This document shows, piece by piece, positions 41,593 through 50,559 of a stretch of DNA of 64,000 nt. The stretch is from Paraburkholderia saeva (GTDB lineage Bacteria; Pseudomonadota; Gammaproteobacteria; Burkholderiales; Burkholderiaceae): contig NZ_CAJQZC010000003.1 in NCBI RefSeq assembly GCF_907164555.1, positions 620,001 through 684,000 on the forward strand, given 5' to 3'. A program made the position numbers and the translations under genes. The notes under the pieces were generated by a model. That model ran no database searches. It was not told the origin of the DNA and saw nothing but the letters and a program-made list of their open reading frames with translations. The number at the start of each line of letters is the position of its first letter. Positions within the stretch are counted from its first letter, which is position 1.

Positions 41593-43068
41593 ATGACGAC
41601 CCAGACTACCCACGCCTCGCCCGATTTGCCGCTCGACATGATCATCTTCGGGGGCGGCGGCGACCTGTCGGCCCGCAAGTTGTTGCCTGCGCTGTACATG
41701 GCGCATCAGCACTGCAATCTGCCCGCGAACACGCGCATTCTGGCGATCGGCCGTAAAAACTGGACACGCGACGAATATCTCGGGTTCATGGAAGAGCATT
41801 CGAAGCCGTTCGTCGAACACAAGGCGCTCGACCCGGTGTCGTGGGACAAATTCCTGTCGCTATTCGAATACGTGCGCATCGACGTCGATTCCGCCGCCGA
41901 CTACGCGTGTCTTGCCGAAGTGTCACGCCCCGGCGTGCGTCGCGTGTTCTATCTTGCCACCGCGCCCGCGCTCTTCACGACGATTTGCGACAACCTCGCG
42001 GCCGTGGGCCTCGTCGACGAACATTCGCGTGTCGTGCTCGAAAAGCCGCTGGGTCACGATCTGGCTTCGGCACAGGCGATCAACAATTCGGTGGGCCAGC
42101 ACTTCGCGGAAACGCAGATCTATCGCATCGACCATTATCTCGGCAAGGAAACGGTGCAGAACCTGATGGTGCTGCGCTTTGGCAACGCGATTTTTGGACC
42201 GTTGTGGCAGGCGCCGTACATCAAGAGCGTGCAGATCACGGTGGCGGAAAACGTCGGCGTGGGCAGCCGCGCGGGCTTCTACGACGAAACCGGCGCGCTG
42301 CGTGACATGGTGCAGAACCACCTGCTGCAGTTGCTGTGCATCGTCGCGATGGAGCCGCCGGTGTCGCTCGATCCTGACGCTGTGCGCGACGAAAAGCTGA
42401 AGGTGCTGCGCTCGCTGCGTCGCATGACCGACGAAGACATCGCCCGCGACACGGTGCGTGGCCAGTACACCGCGGGCGCGGTCGGCGGTGAGCCGGTGAA
42501 GGGATATCTGCAGGAAGACAACGTGCCGGCCGACAGCCGCGCGGAAACGTTCGTCGCGTTGCGCGCGCATATCAACAACTGGCGCTGGGCGAACGTGCCG
42601 TTTTATTTGCGCACCGGCAAGCGGATGCAGAAGAAGGTGTCGGAGATCGTTATCGAGTTTGCCGACCTGCCGTTCGCGATTATTCCCGCGGGGCCGCGCA
42701 ACTATGGCAACCGTCTCGTGATCCAGTTGCAGCCGGCCGAGTCGATCCAGTTGCAGATGCTCGCAAAAGAGCCGGGCAGTGGCCTCAAGATGCTGCCGGT
42801 GAACCTGAATCTCGATCTCGAACAGGCATTCACCGAGCGTCGCGCGGAAGCGTACGAGCGCCTCCTGATCGACGTGGTCCGTGGCCGCCTTACGCACTTC
42901 ATGCGTCGCGACGAACTCGAAGCCGCGTGGGCATGGGTCGAGCCGATCATCGAAGGGTGGAAGCGTTCGGGCGACAAGCCGCGCAATTACACGGCTGGAA
43001 CGTTCGGGCCGGCGGCTTCGTCGGCATTGATGGCGCGCGAAAACAACGCGTGGTCGGAAGAGTCGTAA
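41593..43068 (+). CDS. zwf: Glucose-6-phosphate 1-dehydrogenase
   Basis: A 491-residue enzyme that oxidises glucose-6-phosphate to 6-phosphogluconolactone with NADP. The nucleotide fold is FGGGGDLSARKLLPALY (19-35), where the usual GxTGDL has Gly in place of Thr. EKPLG (150-154), the active-site RIDHYLGK (178-185, His181) and TGKRM near 340 are intact. ATG 41593 has no clear Shine-Dalgarno; a GTG at 41581 would add four residues. It is not linked to pgl, edd or hexR as in many related clusters, so this may be a second copy or a dispersed arrangement. Confidence 0.96.
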   Translation: MTTQTTHASPDLPLDMIIFGGGGDLSARKLLPALYMAHQHCNLPANTRILAIGRKNWTRDEYLGFMEEHSKPFVEHKALDPVSWDKFLSLFEYVRIDVDSAADYACLAEVSRPGVRRVFYLATAPALFTTICDNLAAVGLVDEHSRVVLEKPLGHDLASAQAINNSVGQHFAETQIYRIDHYLGKETVQNLMVLRFGNAIFGPLWQAPYIKSVQITVAENVGVGSRAGFYDETGALRDMVQNHLLQLLCIVAMEPPVSLDPDAVRDEKLKVLRSLRRMTDEDIARDTVRGQYTAGAVGGEPVKGYLQEDNVPADSRAETFVALRAHINNWRWANVPFYLRTGKRMQKKVSEIVIEFADLPFAIIPAGPRNYGNRLVIQLQPAESIQLQMLAKEPGSGLKMLPVNLNLDLEQAFTERRAEAYERLLIDVVRGRLTHFMRRDELEAAWAWVEPIIEGWKRSGDKPRNYTAGTFGPAASSALMARENNAWSEES

Positions 43069-43081
43069 TTGCCGTAAAACG

Positions 43082-43110
43082 CCGGACTGCCTGCGCATGC
43101 AGCAGTCCGG
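43082..43110. terminator. Strong hairpin between convergent zwf and lysR
   Basis: CCGGACTG and CAGTCCGG (43082-43089, 43103-43110) enclose CTGC/GCAG with a GCAT loop and one bulged C. On the minus strand the stem is followed by CGTTTTAC, so it can end the lysR transcript. It lies 13 bp after the zwf stop. Confidence 0.65.
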
Positions 43111-43194
43111 TCATTGCGAGAGACATCTTTCGTTAAAGCGACCGCGTTTCATGCCTTCGGCTGGCCGCCATGCGCGCGGCCACCGTATTCTTGA

Positions 43195-44160
43195 TTACCT
43201 CACTTCGTCGGGATATACGCCGCGCAGGAGTTGACGTACGCGCGACATGTCCTCGCTTGCGTGCTCCGTGCGTTCGAACAGATCGGCGAGCCAGTCGACG
43301 AATGCGCGCACGCGTGGCGACACCTGACGGTTCTTCACATACGCGACCGATACCGGCATCGGCGAAGGCTTCCATTGCGGCAGGACTTCGCGCAACTGGC
43401 CCGAGTCGAGATATGGTTGCGCCGCGATCCGCGCGGGCTGGATCAAGCCGAGCCCGCGCAGGCCGCACGTCAGATACGCGAGCTCGTCGGTCACTTTCAC
43501 GAAGCCGTTCACCTTCACGTTGAGTGCCTTGCCGCCAACTTCAAAATCGAAGTCCACCGCGCGGCCGTTATGCGCCGACATGCAATTGACCGCGACGTGG
43601 CTGTCGAACTCATCGAGGCTCGTCGGCATGCCGTAGCGTTCGATATACGCCGGGCTCGCGCACGTGACGTGCTCGAGCGTGCCGAGGCGGCGTGCGGCGA
43701 GACCCGAGTCGGGTAGCGCGCCCAGCTGGATACTGCAATCCACCGCTTCGCCGACGAGATCCACCGGCCGGTTGCTCACGCCGATCGTGAGGTCGACGTT
43801 CGGATAGCGCGTATGAAAATCGTCGAGCGCGGGCAGCACGAGCGCCGTGGCCACCGCGCCCGGCATCTCGACGCGCAGACGGCCGCTGAGCCGGTCGGTG
43901 GCCTGATGCAGGCTCGCTTCCATTTCGTCGATGTCGGCAAGAATCTGCGCACAACGTTCATAGTACGCCGCGCCTTCGACGGTCAGGCTGAGACGCCGTG
44001 TCGTGCGCACGAGCAGTTGTGTGCCGAGCAGCGCTTCGAGATTCTGGACAATCGTGGTGACAGTGGCACGCGGCATGTCGAGCGACTGGGCCGCGCGGGT
44101 AAAGCTGTTGGTATCTACGATGCGGGTAAAAGTGCGCATCGCCTGAATACGATCGATCAC
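43195..44160 (-). CDS. LysR-family transcriptional regulator
   Basis: A 321-residue LysR regulator. The HTH is at about 1-60, with TNSFTRAAQSLDMPRATVT and LEALLGTQLLVRTTRRLSLT. The C-terminal domain has the substrate-binding fold with GLRGLGLIQPARIAAQPYL. It belongs to the CrgA/DhcR-like group, which commonly has MRTFTRIVDTNSF at the start. Translation starts at GTG 44160, with GAGGAG seven bases upstream. The target is not obvious: its promoter faces no gene, and the next gene on that side (the alcohol dehydrogenase) is on the same strand, ending at 44494. Confidence 0.93.
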   Translation of the reverse strand: MIDRIQAMRTFTRIVDTNSFTRAAQSLDMPRATVTTIVQNLEALLGTQLLVRTTRRLSLTVEGAAYYERCAQILADIDEMEASLHQATDRLSGRLRVEMPGAVATALVLPALDDFHTRYPNVDLTIGVSNRPVDLVGEAVDCSIQLGALPDSGLAARRLGTLEHVTCASPAYIERYGMPTSLDEFDSHVAVNCMSAHNGRAVDFDFEVGGKALNVKVNGFVKVTDELAYLTCGLRGLGLIQPARIAAQPYLDSGQLREVLPQWKPSPMPVSVAYVKNRQVSPRVRAFVDWLADLFERTEHASEDMSRVRQLLRGVYPDEVR

Positions 44161-44429
44161 GGGCAATCTCCTCGTCAAGGACGGACTAGAGACGTGCCAA
44201 AGGCCAGCCGTGTGACGCAATACGGATGCTCGGGCAGTTGTTTATATCGTACGGACCTGCCGTGCTTCAGGGAATGGCTGAGGCTCCGGACGATTTGCCT
44301 GTTCCTCCTGGATTCAGGAGAAGCAGTATTGAAGTGCTAACGACAGGGACGTGACGCGGATGCATCACGCGCGTTTTGAACGCGAAGGGACAACGACGTC
44401 ATGCGCTCAGGCATGAGCGCCGGAAAGCA

Positions 44430-44460
44430 GCAGGCCGCGCGATCGGACCGCGCGGCCTGC
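44430..44460 (-). terminator. Perfect 12-bp hairpin after the alcohol dehydrogenase gene
   Basis: GCAGGCCGCGCG (44430-44441) pairs exactly with CGCGCGGCCTGC (44449-44460) around a 7-base loop, 33 bp after the dehydrogenase stop codon. On the minus strand it is followed by TTTCC. It is a GC-rich, T-poor terminator. Confidence 0.7.
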
Positions 44461-44493
44461 ATCGAACTGCAAGACTCCGCTTCGGCGGCGTGC

Positions 44494-45546
44494 TTACTTG
44501 CGCATCGAATCGATATCGATCACGAAGCGGTATTTCACATCGCTCTTCAGCATGCGTTCATACGCGTCGTTGATCTTGTGCATCGGGATCATCTCGATGT
44601 CGGAGGTGATGCCATGCTTGCCACAGAAGTCGAGCATTTCCTGCGTTTCCGCGATGCCGCCAATCAGCGAACCCGCAAGACGGCGGCGCTTCATGATCAG
44701 GTTGAACACCTGCGGCGACGGGTGATCGTGCTCCGGTGCGCCAACCAGCGTCATCGTGCCGTCGCGTTTCAACAGGTTGATGAACGGGTTCAGGTCGTGC
44801 TGCGCGGCCACCGTGTTGACGATCAGGTCGAAGCTGTTCGTATGCGCTTCCATCTCGTCCGCGTTCTTCGAAATCACGACTTCGTCGGCACCGAGGCGTT
44901 TCGCGTCTTCGATCTTCGACGCGGATGTGGTGAACAGCACGACGTGTGCGCCCATCGCATGCGCGAGCTTCACGCCCATGTGGCCGAGGCCGCCCAGGCC
45001 CACGATACCGACCTTCCTGCCCGGACCCGCACCCCACTGACGCAGCGGCGAATACGTGGTGATGCCCGCACACAGCAGCGGCGCGACGCCTGCGGGATCG
45101 AGATTCTCCGGCACGGTCAGCACAAACGCTTCATCGACGACGAGCGCCGTTGAATAACCGCCGTACGTGTTCTCGCCGGTTTCGCGATCTGCGCCGTTAT
45201 ATGTGCCGACAAAGCCGACCTCGCAATACTGCTCGAGACCTTCCTTGCAACTCGGACACGTGCGGCACGAATCGACCAGACAGCCGACGCCCACCAGATC
45301 GCCCACCGCGTATTTCGAAACCTGCGGACCGACGGCCGTCACGCGGCCGACGATCTCGTGACCCGGCACGGCCGGATACACCGTGTTCTTCCATTCATTG
45401 CGCGCTGTATGCAGGTCGGAGTGACACACTCCGCAGAACAGCACGTCCATCTGCACGTCGTGATCACGCAGCGCGCGGCGCTGAAGCTCGAACGGAACGA
45501 GCTTCGAAGTGGCGTCGAGCGCGGCATAGGCATGAGTCGTGTTCAC
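44494..45546 (-). CDS. Zinc-dependent NADP alcohol/aldehyde dehydrogenase (YahK/CAD family)
   Basis: A 350-residue medium-chain dehydrogenase. The catalytic zinc site is Cys41 in CGVCHSD and GHE (62-64), the structural zinc has the Cys cluster GCLVDSCRTCPSCKEGLEQYC-like around 89-108, and the NADP fold is GIVGLGGLGHMGVKLAHAMG. It belongs to the cinnamyl-alcohol/YahK group that reduces broad-range aldehydes. The start is GTG 45546 with GGAGG six bases upstream. An AraC gene diverges 219 bp away, the arrangement of the E. coli yqhC-yqhD aldehyde-response pair, so aldehyde-induced regulation is likely. Confidence 0.95.
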   Translation of the reverse strand: MNTTHAYAALDATSKLVPFELQRRALRDHDVQMDVLFCGVCHSDLHTARNEWKNTVYPAVPGHEIVGRVTAVGPQVSKYAVGDLVGVGCLVDSCRTCPSCKEGLEQYCEVGFVGTYNGADRETGENTYGGYSTALVVDEAFVLTVPENLDPAGVAPLLCAGITTYSPLRQWGAGPGRKVGIVGLGGLGHMGVKLAHAMGAHVVLFTTSASKIEDAKRLGADEVVISKNADEMEAHTNSFDLIVNTVAAQHDLNPFINLLKRDGTMTLVGAPEHDHPSPQVFNLIMKRRRLAGSLIGGIAETQEMLDFCGKHGITSDIEMIPMHKINDAYERMLKSDVKYRFVIDIDSMRK

Positions 45547-45686
45547 AGGACCTCCAGGAAAAATGTAGGCGCGACAGCAAGTGTCGAGGGGGAGTGCCGA
45601 TGGTGTGCCGGGCGTGCCGGCAGGGTTCCCATCTTAGGGACCGCCGTCATTCGGGGAAAGACCTGATCGTCTTGAAGGTTTGCCTG

Positions 45687-45747
45687 ATTCTCCTGGGCGT
45701 GCACATTGACGATGGATTGGTGCTAGATTTGGAGCCTTATTCTCCTG
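45687..45747. promoter_or_regulatory. Direct repeats ATTCTCCTG in the adh/araC promoter region
   Basis: ATTCTCCTG occurs at 45687-45695 and 45739-45747, in the same orientation and 52 bp (about five helix turns) apart. AraC proteins bind direct repeats, so they are candidate sites of the adjacent AraC regulator. The second copy is only 19 bp before its start codon. Confidence 0.4.
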
Positions 45748-45765
45748 AGCTGAACAGTCCCTGTC

Positions 45766-46746
45766 ATGAACTCGACTCAACCGGCAACCGGCACGTGTAG
45801 CGGCTTCATCAGCCCCGCGCAGAAGCGCATGGTCGGGTTGCTTGGCACGCTCGCGCCCGCGGAAGGCTACACACATTCGTGTCTGGAAGGCGTGAGTTTC
45901 ATGCGTTCGAACCGCTCGACGCCCCGCATGCCCGTGATGTACGAACCGTGCATCGTCATCGTTTGCCAGGGCCGCAAGCGCGGTTATCTCGGCGACGACG
46001 TATTCGTCTACGACGCCCAGCAGTTTCTCGTGCTCTCGGTGCCACTGCCGTTCGAAAGCGAAACGGAAGCCAGCGTGGAAGAACCGCTCCTCGCGATCAA
46101 GATTCGCGTCGATCTCACCACGATCGCCGAACTGCTGATGGCGCTGAACGACACGCGCGGCATGCAGCGCATCGAGCCGAAAGGCATCTATTCGACTGCG
46201 CTCGACCAGCCGTTGAGCGACGCGGTGCTGCGTCTGCTCGAAGCGCTCGTCTCGCCGCTCGACGCGCGCATTCTGGGCGCATCGATCGTGCGGGAGATCT
46301 TCTATCGCGTGCTGAAGAGCGAGCAGGGTGACGCGCTGCGCGCGGCGCTCACGCACCAGCATCACTTTGGCCGCATCGCGAAAGCGCTGCGCCTCATTCA
46401 CGCGGATTACCAGGGCAACCTCGACGTCGATATGCTCGCGCGCGAAGCCGGCATGAGCCTCGCGGTATTTCACGCGCAGTTCAAGCAGGTCACGTCGACG
46501 TCGCCGATGCAGTACGTGAAGGCAACGCGTCTGCATCACGCGCGTCTTTTGATGGTGCAGGACAACCTGAACGCGGGCGCGGCGGCGGCACGCGTCGGGT
46601 ATGAGAGCGCGTCACAGTTCAGCCGCGAATTCAAGCGGCTCTTCGGTTGCAGTCCCGTCGAAGAAGTGCGGCGCGTGCGCACGACGTTCGATGTGCCGCC
46701 GCCGCGCGTGCCCGCGCCCACGTTGCGTCACGTAACAGCGGCGTAG
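45766..46746 (+). CDS. AraC-family regulator (YqhC-like)
   Basis: A 326-residue regulator with an N-terminal AraC_N (PF06719) cupin-type domain (about 20-180, RSNRSTPRMPVMYEPCIVIV is its opening) and two C-terminal HTHs (about 205-305) with LAREAGMSLAVFHAQFKQVT and ARVGYESASQFSREFKRLFG. This subgroup includes E. coli YqhC, an activator of an aldehyde reductase. Divergent orientation from the YahK-type dehydrogenase makes that gene the probable target. The final 20 residues (VPPPRVPAPT) are Pro-rich. ATG 45766 follows CCTGTC and has no clear binding site. Confidence 0.93.
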   Translation: MNSTQPATGTCSGFISPAQKRMVGLLGTLAPAEGYTHSCLEGVSFMRSNRSTPRMPVMYEPCIVIVCQGRKRGYLGDDVFVYDAQQFLVLSVPLPFESETEASVEEPLLAIKIRVDLTTIAELLMALNDTRGMQRIEPKGIYSTALDQPLSDAVLRLLEALVSPLDARILGASIVREIFYRVLKSEQGDALRAALTHQHHFGRIAKALRLIHADYQGNLDVDMLAREAGMSLAVFHAQFKQVTSTSPMQYVKATRLHHARLLMVQDNLNAGAAAARVGYESASQFSREFKRLFGCSPVEEVRRVRTTFDVPPPRVPAPTLRHVTAA

Positions 46747-46802
46747 GCGCGCGTTCATCGCACTTCATCGCGCCGATGTCACGGCGTGCTGTGTTAGGGG
46801 CG

Positions 46803-47204
46803 CTATGTTTGTGCCGGCGCGTCGTGACAGCACACGCAGAGCTTGTTGCCGTCCGGGTCGCGAAAGTAGGCGCCATAGTAGTGCGCGTGATATTCCGGCC
46901 GCAGCCCCGGCGGCCCTTCGCACGCGCCGCCATGCGTGAGCGCCGCGGCGTGCGCGCGATCCACGCTGGCGCGGTCCCGTGCCAGCAGCGCGATCATCGC
47001 GCCGTTGCCGCAGGTGGCCGGCTGACCGTCGAATGGCGCGCCAATCAGAAAGAGCGGACGCGGCGCGTCAGGCGAGACCCAGCCGGCCCACGGCCTCGCG
47101 TCGTCGCGAAACTTCAGTTGCAGGCCGAGTTCGTGCATGAGCGGGCCATAGAAATCGAACGCGCGCTCGAAGCGGGTAACGCCGATAAACACATGAGACA
47201 GCAT
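46803..47204 (-). CDS. VOC-superfamily (glyoxalase-fold) protein
   Basis: A 133-residue single-module vicinal oxygen chelate protein. It starts MLSHVFIGVTRFERAFDFYG, the usual first strand and helix, with His4, and ends with YGAYFRDPDGNKLCVCCH, the typical RDPDGN...E-like strand. A final metal-ligand Glu is not evident; Cys residues are there instead. Family functions range from lactoylglutathione lyase to antibiotic resistance and extradiol dioxygenase. AGGA precedes ATG 47204. It diverges from another, smaller VOC-like gene 160 bp away and converges on araC. Confidence 0.88.
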   Translation of the reverse strand: MLSHVFIGVTRFERAFDFYGPLMHELGLQLKFRDDARPWAGWVSPDAPRPLFLIGAPFDGQPATCGNGAMIALLARDRASVDRAHAAALTHGGACEGPPGLRPEYHAHYYGAYFRDPDGNKLCVCCHDAPAQT

Positions 47205-47363
47205 GGACCGGTTTCCTGTGAATCAGTGCAGATGCGTCCACGTGTCCGTGCATCGTGAACGCCCGATACGGGTAACGCTGATACCAGCATGATCCGGCAA
47301 CTGGTTACGGTCTCGAACCACCGATACGATGGCGTCACGCTATTTCGACCGGAGACCTTCATC

Positions 47364-47693
47364 ATGAAACGTTTTCACATCGCGCTCGCCGTAGCGAGTC
47401 TTGACGCATCGATTGCCGAATATAGCGAGCGCCTCGGCCAGCCGCCGACGGCCGTCGTGCCCGGGCTCTACGCCATGTGGCGCACCGATCTGCTCAACTT
47501 TTCGATCAACGAGACGCCGGAAAAAGCCGGCCAGTTACGCCATGTCGGCTTCGAAGACGACGCCTGCGATGGCTACACGAAGAGTGTGGACGTCAACGGG
47601 CTGGAGTGGGAGCTGTTCTCCGTAGCCGAACAGGACCGCCGGATCGTGAGCACGTATGGCGAAGCGGTGCGCGCGCCGGGTTCGCAAACGTAA
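47364..47693 (+). CDS. Short VOC-like protein
   Basis: A 109-residue protein with a VOC-type half-module. It begins MKRFHIALAVASLDASIAEYSERLGQPPTAVV, the standard first strand and helix, and contains LLNFSINETPEK, a typical strand turn, then LRHVGFEDDACDGYT and a final strand LEWELFSV. His in RFHIALAV and Glu in LEWELFSV could be the metal ligands, as in ArsI/CadI-type proteins. GGAGA precedes ATG 47364 by nine bases. It is too short for two modules and would need to dimerise. Substrate unknown. Confidence 0.8.
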   Translation: MKRFHIALAVASLDASIAEYSERLGQPPTAVVPGLYAMWRTDLLNFSINETPEKAGQLRHVGFEDDACDGYTKSVDVNGLEWELFSVAEQDRRIVSTYGEAVRAPGSQT

Positions 47694-47731
47694 CGGCAAC
47701 TGCGCGCCGCTGAAGGGCGGCGCGCGCGGCT

Positions 47732-49222
47732 TCAGGCCGTTGACGCGTCGCCGTTCCGGTTCGCGTAGTGCGCGCGCTTCTCTTCGTACATCAGCAGGTC
47801 CGCGCGCTGCACGGCGGATTCGATCCGCTCGCCCTGCGGGCAGGTCGCCGCACCCATCGAGAAACTCAGCGTCGAGCCGGGATAGAACTGGTTGTTCAAA
47901 TCGACGAGTTGCCTGATCGTGTCGATCATCGCGGCGCCGCCGCGTTCGTCGGTGCCGGGCAGCAGGATCGCGAACTCGTCGCCGCCGATCCGCGCCGCGT
48001 GAAACGGCGTTTCAAGCGCCTTCGCCAGCACTTCGCCGGCACGGCGCAGCAGTGCGTCGCCGGCCGCGTGGCCGAGCTGGTCGTTGATGCGTTTCAGGCC
48101 ATTGAGGTCGGCCATGATGACCGTCACCGGGTACGGCCCCTTGCGTTCAAGGCGGTTCAGCTCATCGACATAAAACGAACGGTTGCGCAACTTGGTCAGC
48201 ACGTCGTGCTTGCCGAGGAACTCGAGGTAGGCTTCGGCTTTCTTGCGCGCGGTGATATCGGTCAGCGCGACAAGCACGAGGTCCCAGTGGCGTTCGTGGC
48301 CCGGCAGCACGGAAAACTGCAGATGAACGTGGAGCTCGTTGCCTTCCAGCGAATAGTTGAGCACTTCGCGCTGCTGGAACAGCTTGTTCTCCCACAGATC
48401 GATCAGCTGCTCGCGAAAATGCGGGCGCATGTCGTCGCGGAACACGTCCTGCAGGCGCGCGAGCAGCGTTTTCTTGTCGGGTGCCGCGAACATTTCGAGC
48501 GTGTGCTGGTTCACGTCGATGACGTGAATTTCCTGCATGCAGCGCTCGACAAACTCCGGATGCACATCGGTAAACACGCGGAAATCGACGATGCCCGCCG
48601 CGCGGGCCTCGTCCAGCAGGCGTTTGACGGCGCTGAAATCCTCGACCCACAGCGATACCGGCGAATGCTCGAAGAGGCCGCGCGCATACAGTTCGCCATC
48701 CACGATGCGGCGGCGCGCGCCTTCCAGTTCGGTGATGTCCTCGACCGCCACCAGCACGCGGTCGAGGCGCGCCTCGTGGCCTGGCAGCACGTTGCCCTTC
48801 ACGAGCACATCGAGCCGGCGGCCGCCCAGCGTGTAGTTGACCGTCTTGCTGACAAAGTGATTTTGACCGTCCCACAGCTGGCACAGCTCTTCGATATGGG
48901 TTTTCAGCATGTCGTCGCGAAACACGCTCGCGAGGTTGTCGGTCAGCACGCTCAGGTCGGCCGCCTCGAATTGCGTCAGCGTGCGCCGGTTGACCTTGAT
49001 CACCCGGATACGGGACGAACATTGCGCCACGCGCGCGAGATCTTCCGCGAACCAGGCCCGCAGATCGGTGATGCCTTCTGCTCTCCAGCCGTCGAAGAGC
49101 GCCTGCACGCCGCTGAAATCCTCGAGCCAGAGCGAAACGGGCGCCAGCTCGAACATTTCGGTGTCGTCGCTCGCAAGCGGACGACCGCGCAATTCACCTT
49201 GCATACTGAGGTTATCCGGCAT
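47732..49222 (-). CDS. Diguanylate cyclase with two tandem PAS-type domains
   Basis: A 496-residue cytosolic protein. Two PAS-like sensor modules, about 22-165 and 186-325, are internal duplicates: APVSLWLEDFSGVQALFD aligns with SPVSLWVEDFSAVKRLLD, and VFRDDM and VLPGHE recur at a constant 160-residue offset. The GGDEF domain (335-490) has RIGGDEFAILLPG with the motif intact at 413-417, so it should make cyclic di-GMP. No RxxD inhibitory site precedes it (ETPF is there instead). The start ATG 49222 has no strong binding site. It stands alone, facing the VOC gene. Confidence 0.93.
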   Translation of the reverse strand: MPDNLSMQGELRGRPLASDDTEMFELAPVSLWLEDFSGVQALFDGWRAEGITDLRAWFAEDLARVAQCSSRIRVIKVNRRTLTQFEAADLSVLTDNLASVFRDDMLKTHIEELCQLWDGQNHFVSKTVNYTLGGRRLDVLVKGNVLPGHEARLDRVLVAVEDITELEGARRRIVDGELYARGLFEHSPVSLWVEDFSAVKRLLDEARAAGIVDFRVFTDVHPEFVERCMQEIHVIDVNQHTLEMFAAPDKKTLLARLQDVFRDDMRPHFREQLIDLWENKLFQQREVLNYSLEGNELHVHLQFSVLPGHERHWDLVLVALTDITARKKAEAYLEFLGKHDVLTKLRNRSFYVDELNRLERKGPYPVTVIMADLNGLKRINDQLGHAAGDALLRRAGEVLAKALETPFHAARIGGDEFAILLPGTDERGGAAMIDTIRQLVDLNNQFYPGSTLSFSMGAATCPQGERIESAVQRADLLMYEEKRAHYANRNGDASTA

Positions 49223-49582
49223 GACGCGTCCGTAGTCGAAAGTGCGACTATTTTAAGACGAGTTCGGAGCCGCCAGAAGCTCGGGAAGCGACTATTCAGT
49301 CGGATGGAGCGCGGCAGACGGGATCGAAGCGCCGGGCGATGCAGGTTCGGAGGCGGCTTGGGGCCGTCCCGGCATCGGTTTCGGGGTCCCGATATCGGCG
49401 AAGAAAGGAGCCGGCCCGCCTGTGGGCTACGGGGTACGAAGGTCGCCGGAATGCCAGCTCGGGCTGTGCGCCGCGAGTGCTCCGGCGAGAAGCCGACCTC
49501 CGCCAGATCGGGTGACGCGGGTATACTTCGCCTGCCACAGCTTTCTCAACCAGCGTCTTTCAACCAGAATTCTCGCCGGGTC
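49223..49582. other. Intergenic region between the cyclase and the hydroxyacid dehydrogenase
   Basis: The flanking genes point away from each other, so both promoters lie in these 360 bp. The sequence is GC-rich, with no strong palindrome, terminator or supported small gene that I could see. Confidence 0.4.
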
Positions 49583-50515
49583 ATGAAGCCTTCCTTGCTG
49601 GTCCTGATTCCCCTCGACGGGGGCAGTCTCGCGGACATCTCCGCATCGTTCGATCTCATCCACGCACCCACGCCCACGCAGCGCACTGAGGCCATCGCCC
49701 GTCACGGCGAGACGATCCGGGCCGTGCTGACCAACGGCACGACGGGGCTCACCGCCGCTGAATTCGACCGGCTTGCGCAGCTCGAATTCGTCAGCGCGCT
49801 CGGCGCCGGCTACGAAAACATCGCGGTCGATCACGCACGCGCACGCGGCATCGTGCTGGTGAACGGCGCCGGCGCAAACGACGACTGTGTCGCCGATCAC
49901 GCCTTCGCGCTGCTGCTGGCGGTCGTGCGGGACGTACCGCAGCGCGATCTCGCCACGCGTAACGGCGTGTGGCGCGATGCGTTGCCGATGCGTCCAACGG
50001 TGTCGGGCAAGCGGCTGGGCGTCGTTGGCCTCGGCAATATCGGCGAGAAGGTCGCGCGGCGTGCGGCCGGTTTCGATCTCGAAACCGGCTATCACAACCG
50101 CCAGCCACGAATCGGCGCGACGAGCCGCTACTTCGAGAGCGTGCTGGCGCTCGCGCACTGGAGTGATTACCTCATCGTGGCGACGCCGGGCGGCGCGTCG
50201 ACCCGGCATCTGATCGACAGGGCCGTGCTCGATGCGCTTGGGCCGACGGGCTTTCTTGTCAACGTAGCGCGCGGAAGCGTAGTCGATACGGCCGCGCTCG
50301 CGGCGGCACTGAAGGCGGGCGCGATTGCGGGCGCCGGGCTCGATGTCTACGAAAGCGAGCCGCATCCGCCCGAAGCGCTCATCGCATTGCCGAACGTCGT
50401 GCTGACGCCGCATGTCGCCGGTACTTCGCCGGAATCAATTGCGGCGACGGTGCGCAACTTCATCGATAACGCAACGCGCCATTTCGCAGGCGAACCGGTA
50501 CTCACGCCGATCTGA
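49583..50515 (+). CDS. D-2-hydroxyacid dehydrogenase (hydroxypyruvate/2-ketogluconate reductase type)
   Basis: A 310-residue NAD(P)-dependent enzyme. The Rossmann motif is GVVGLGNIGEKVARR (about 150-164), the Arg-Glu-His catalytic set is in VARGSVVD, the Asp/Glu of GLDVYESEP and the His of VVLTPHVAG. It reduces 2-oxoacids such as hydroxypyruvate, glyoxylate or 2-ketogluconate; the LVNGAGANDDCVADHAFALLL segment is that of the latter group. The start ATG 49583 opens right at the first beta strand. An OsmC gene follows after 44 bp in the same direction, probably with its own ribosome binding site in the same transcript. Confidence 0.92.
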   Translation: MKPSLLVLIPLDGGSLADISASFDLIHAPTPTQRTEAIARHGETIRAVLTNGTTGLTAAEFDRLAQLEFVSALGAGYENIAVDHARARGIVLVNGAGANDDCVADHAFALLLAVVRDVPQRDLATRNGVWRDALPMRPTVSGKRLGVVGLGNIGEKVARRAAGFDLETGYHNRQPRIGATSRYFESVLALAHWSDYLIVATPGGASTRHLIDRAVLDALGPTGFLVNVARGSVVDTAALAAALKAGAIAGAGLDVYESEPHPPEALIALPNVVLTPHVAGTSPESIAATVRNFIDNATRHFAGEPVLTPI

Positions 50516-50559
50516 TCATTGTCGCTGCTCCAGTTTTCTGACACCGGGGGATGGTTTAC

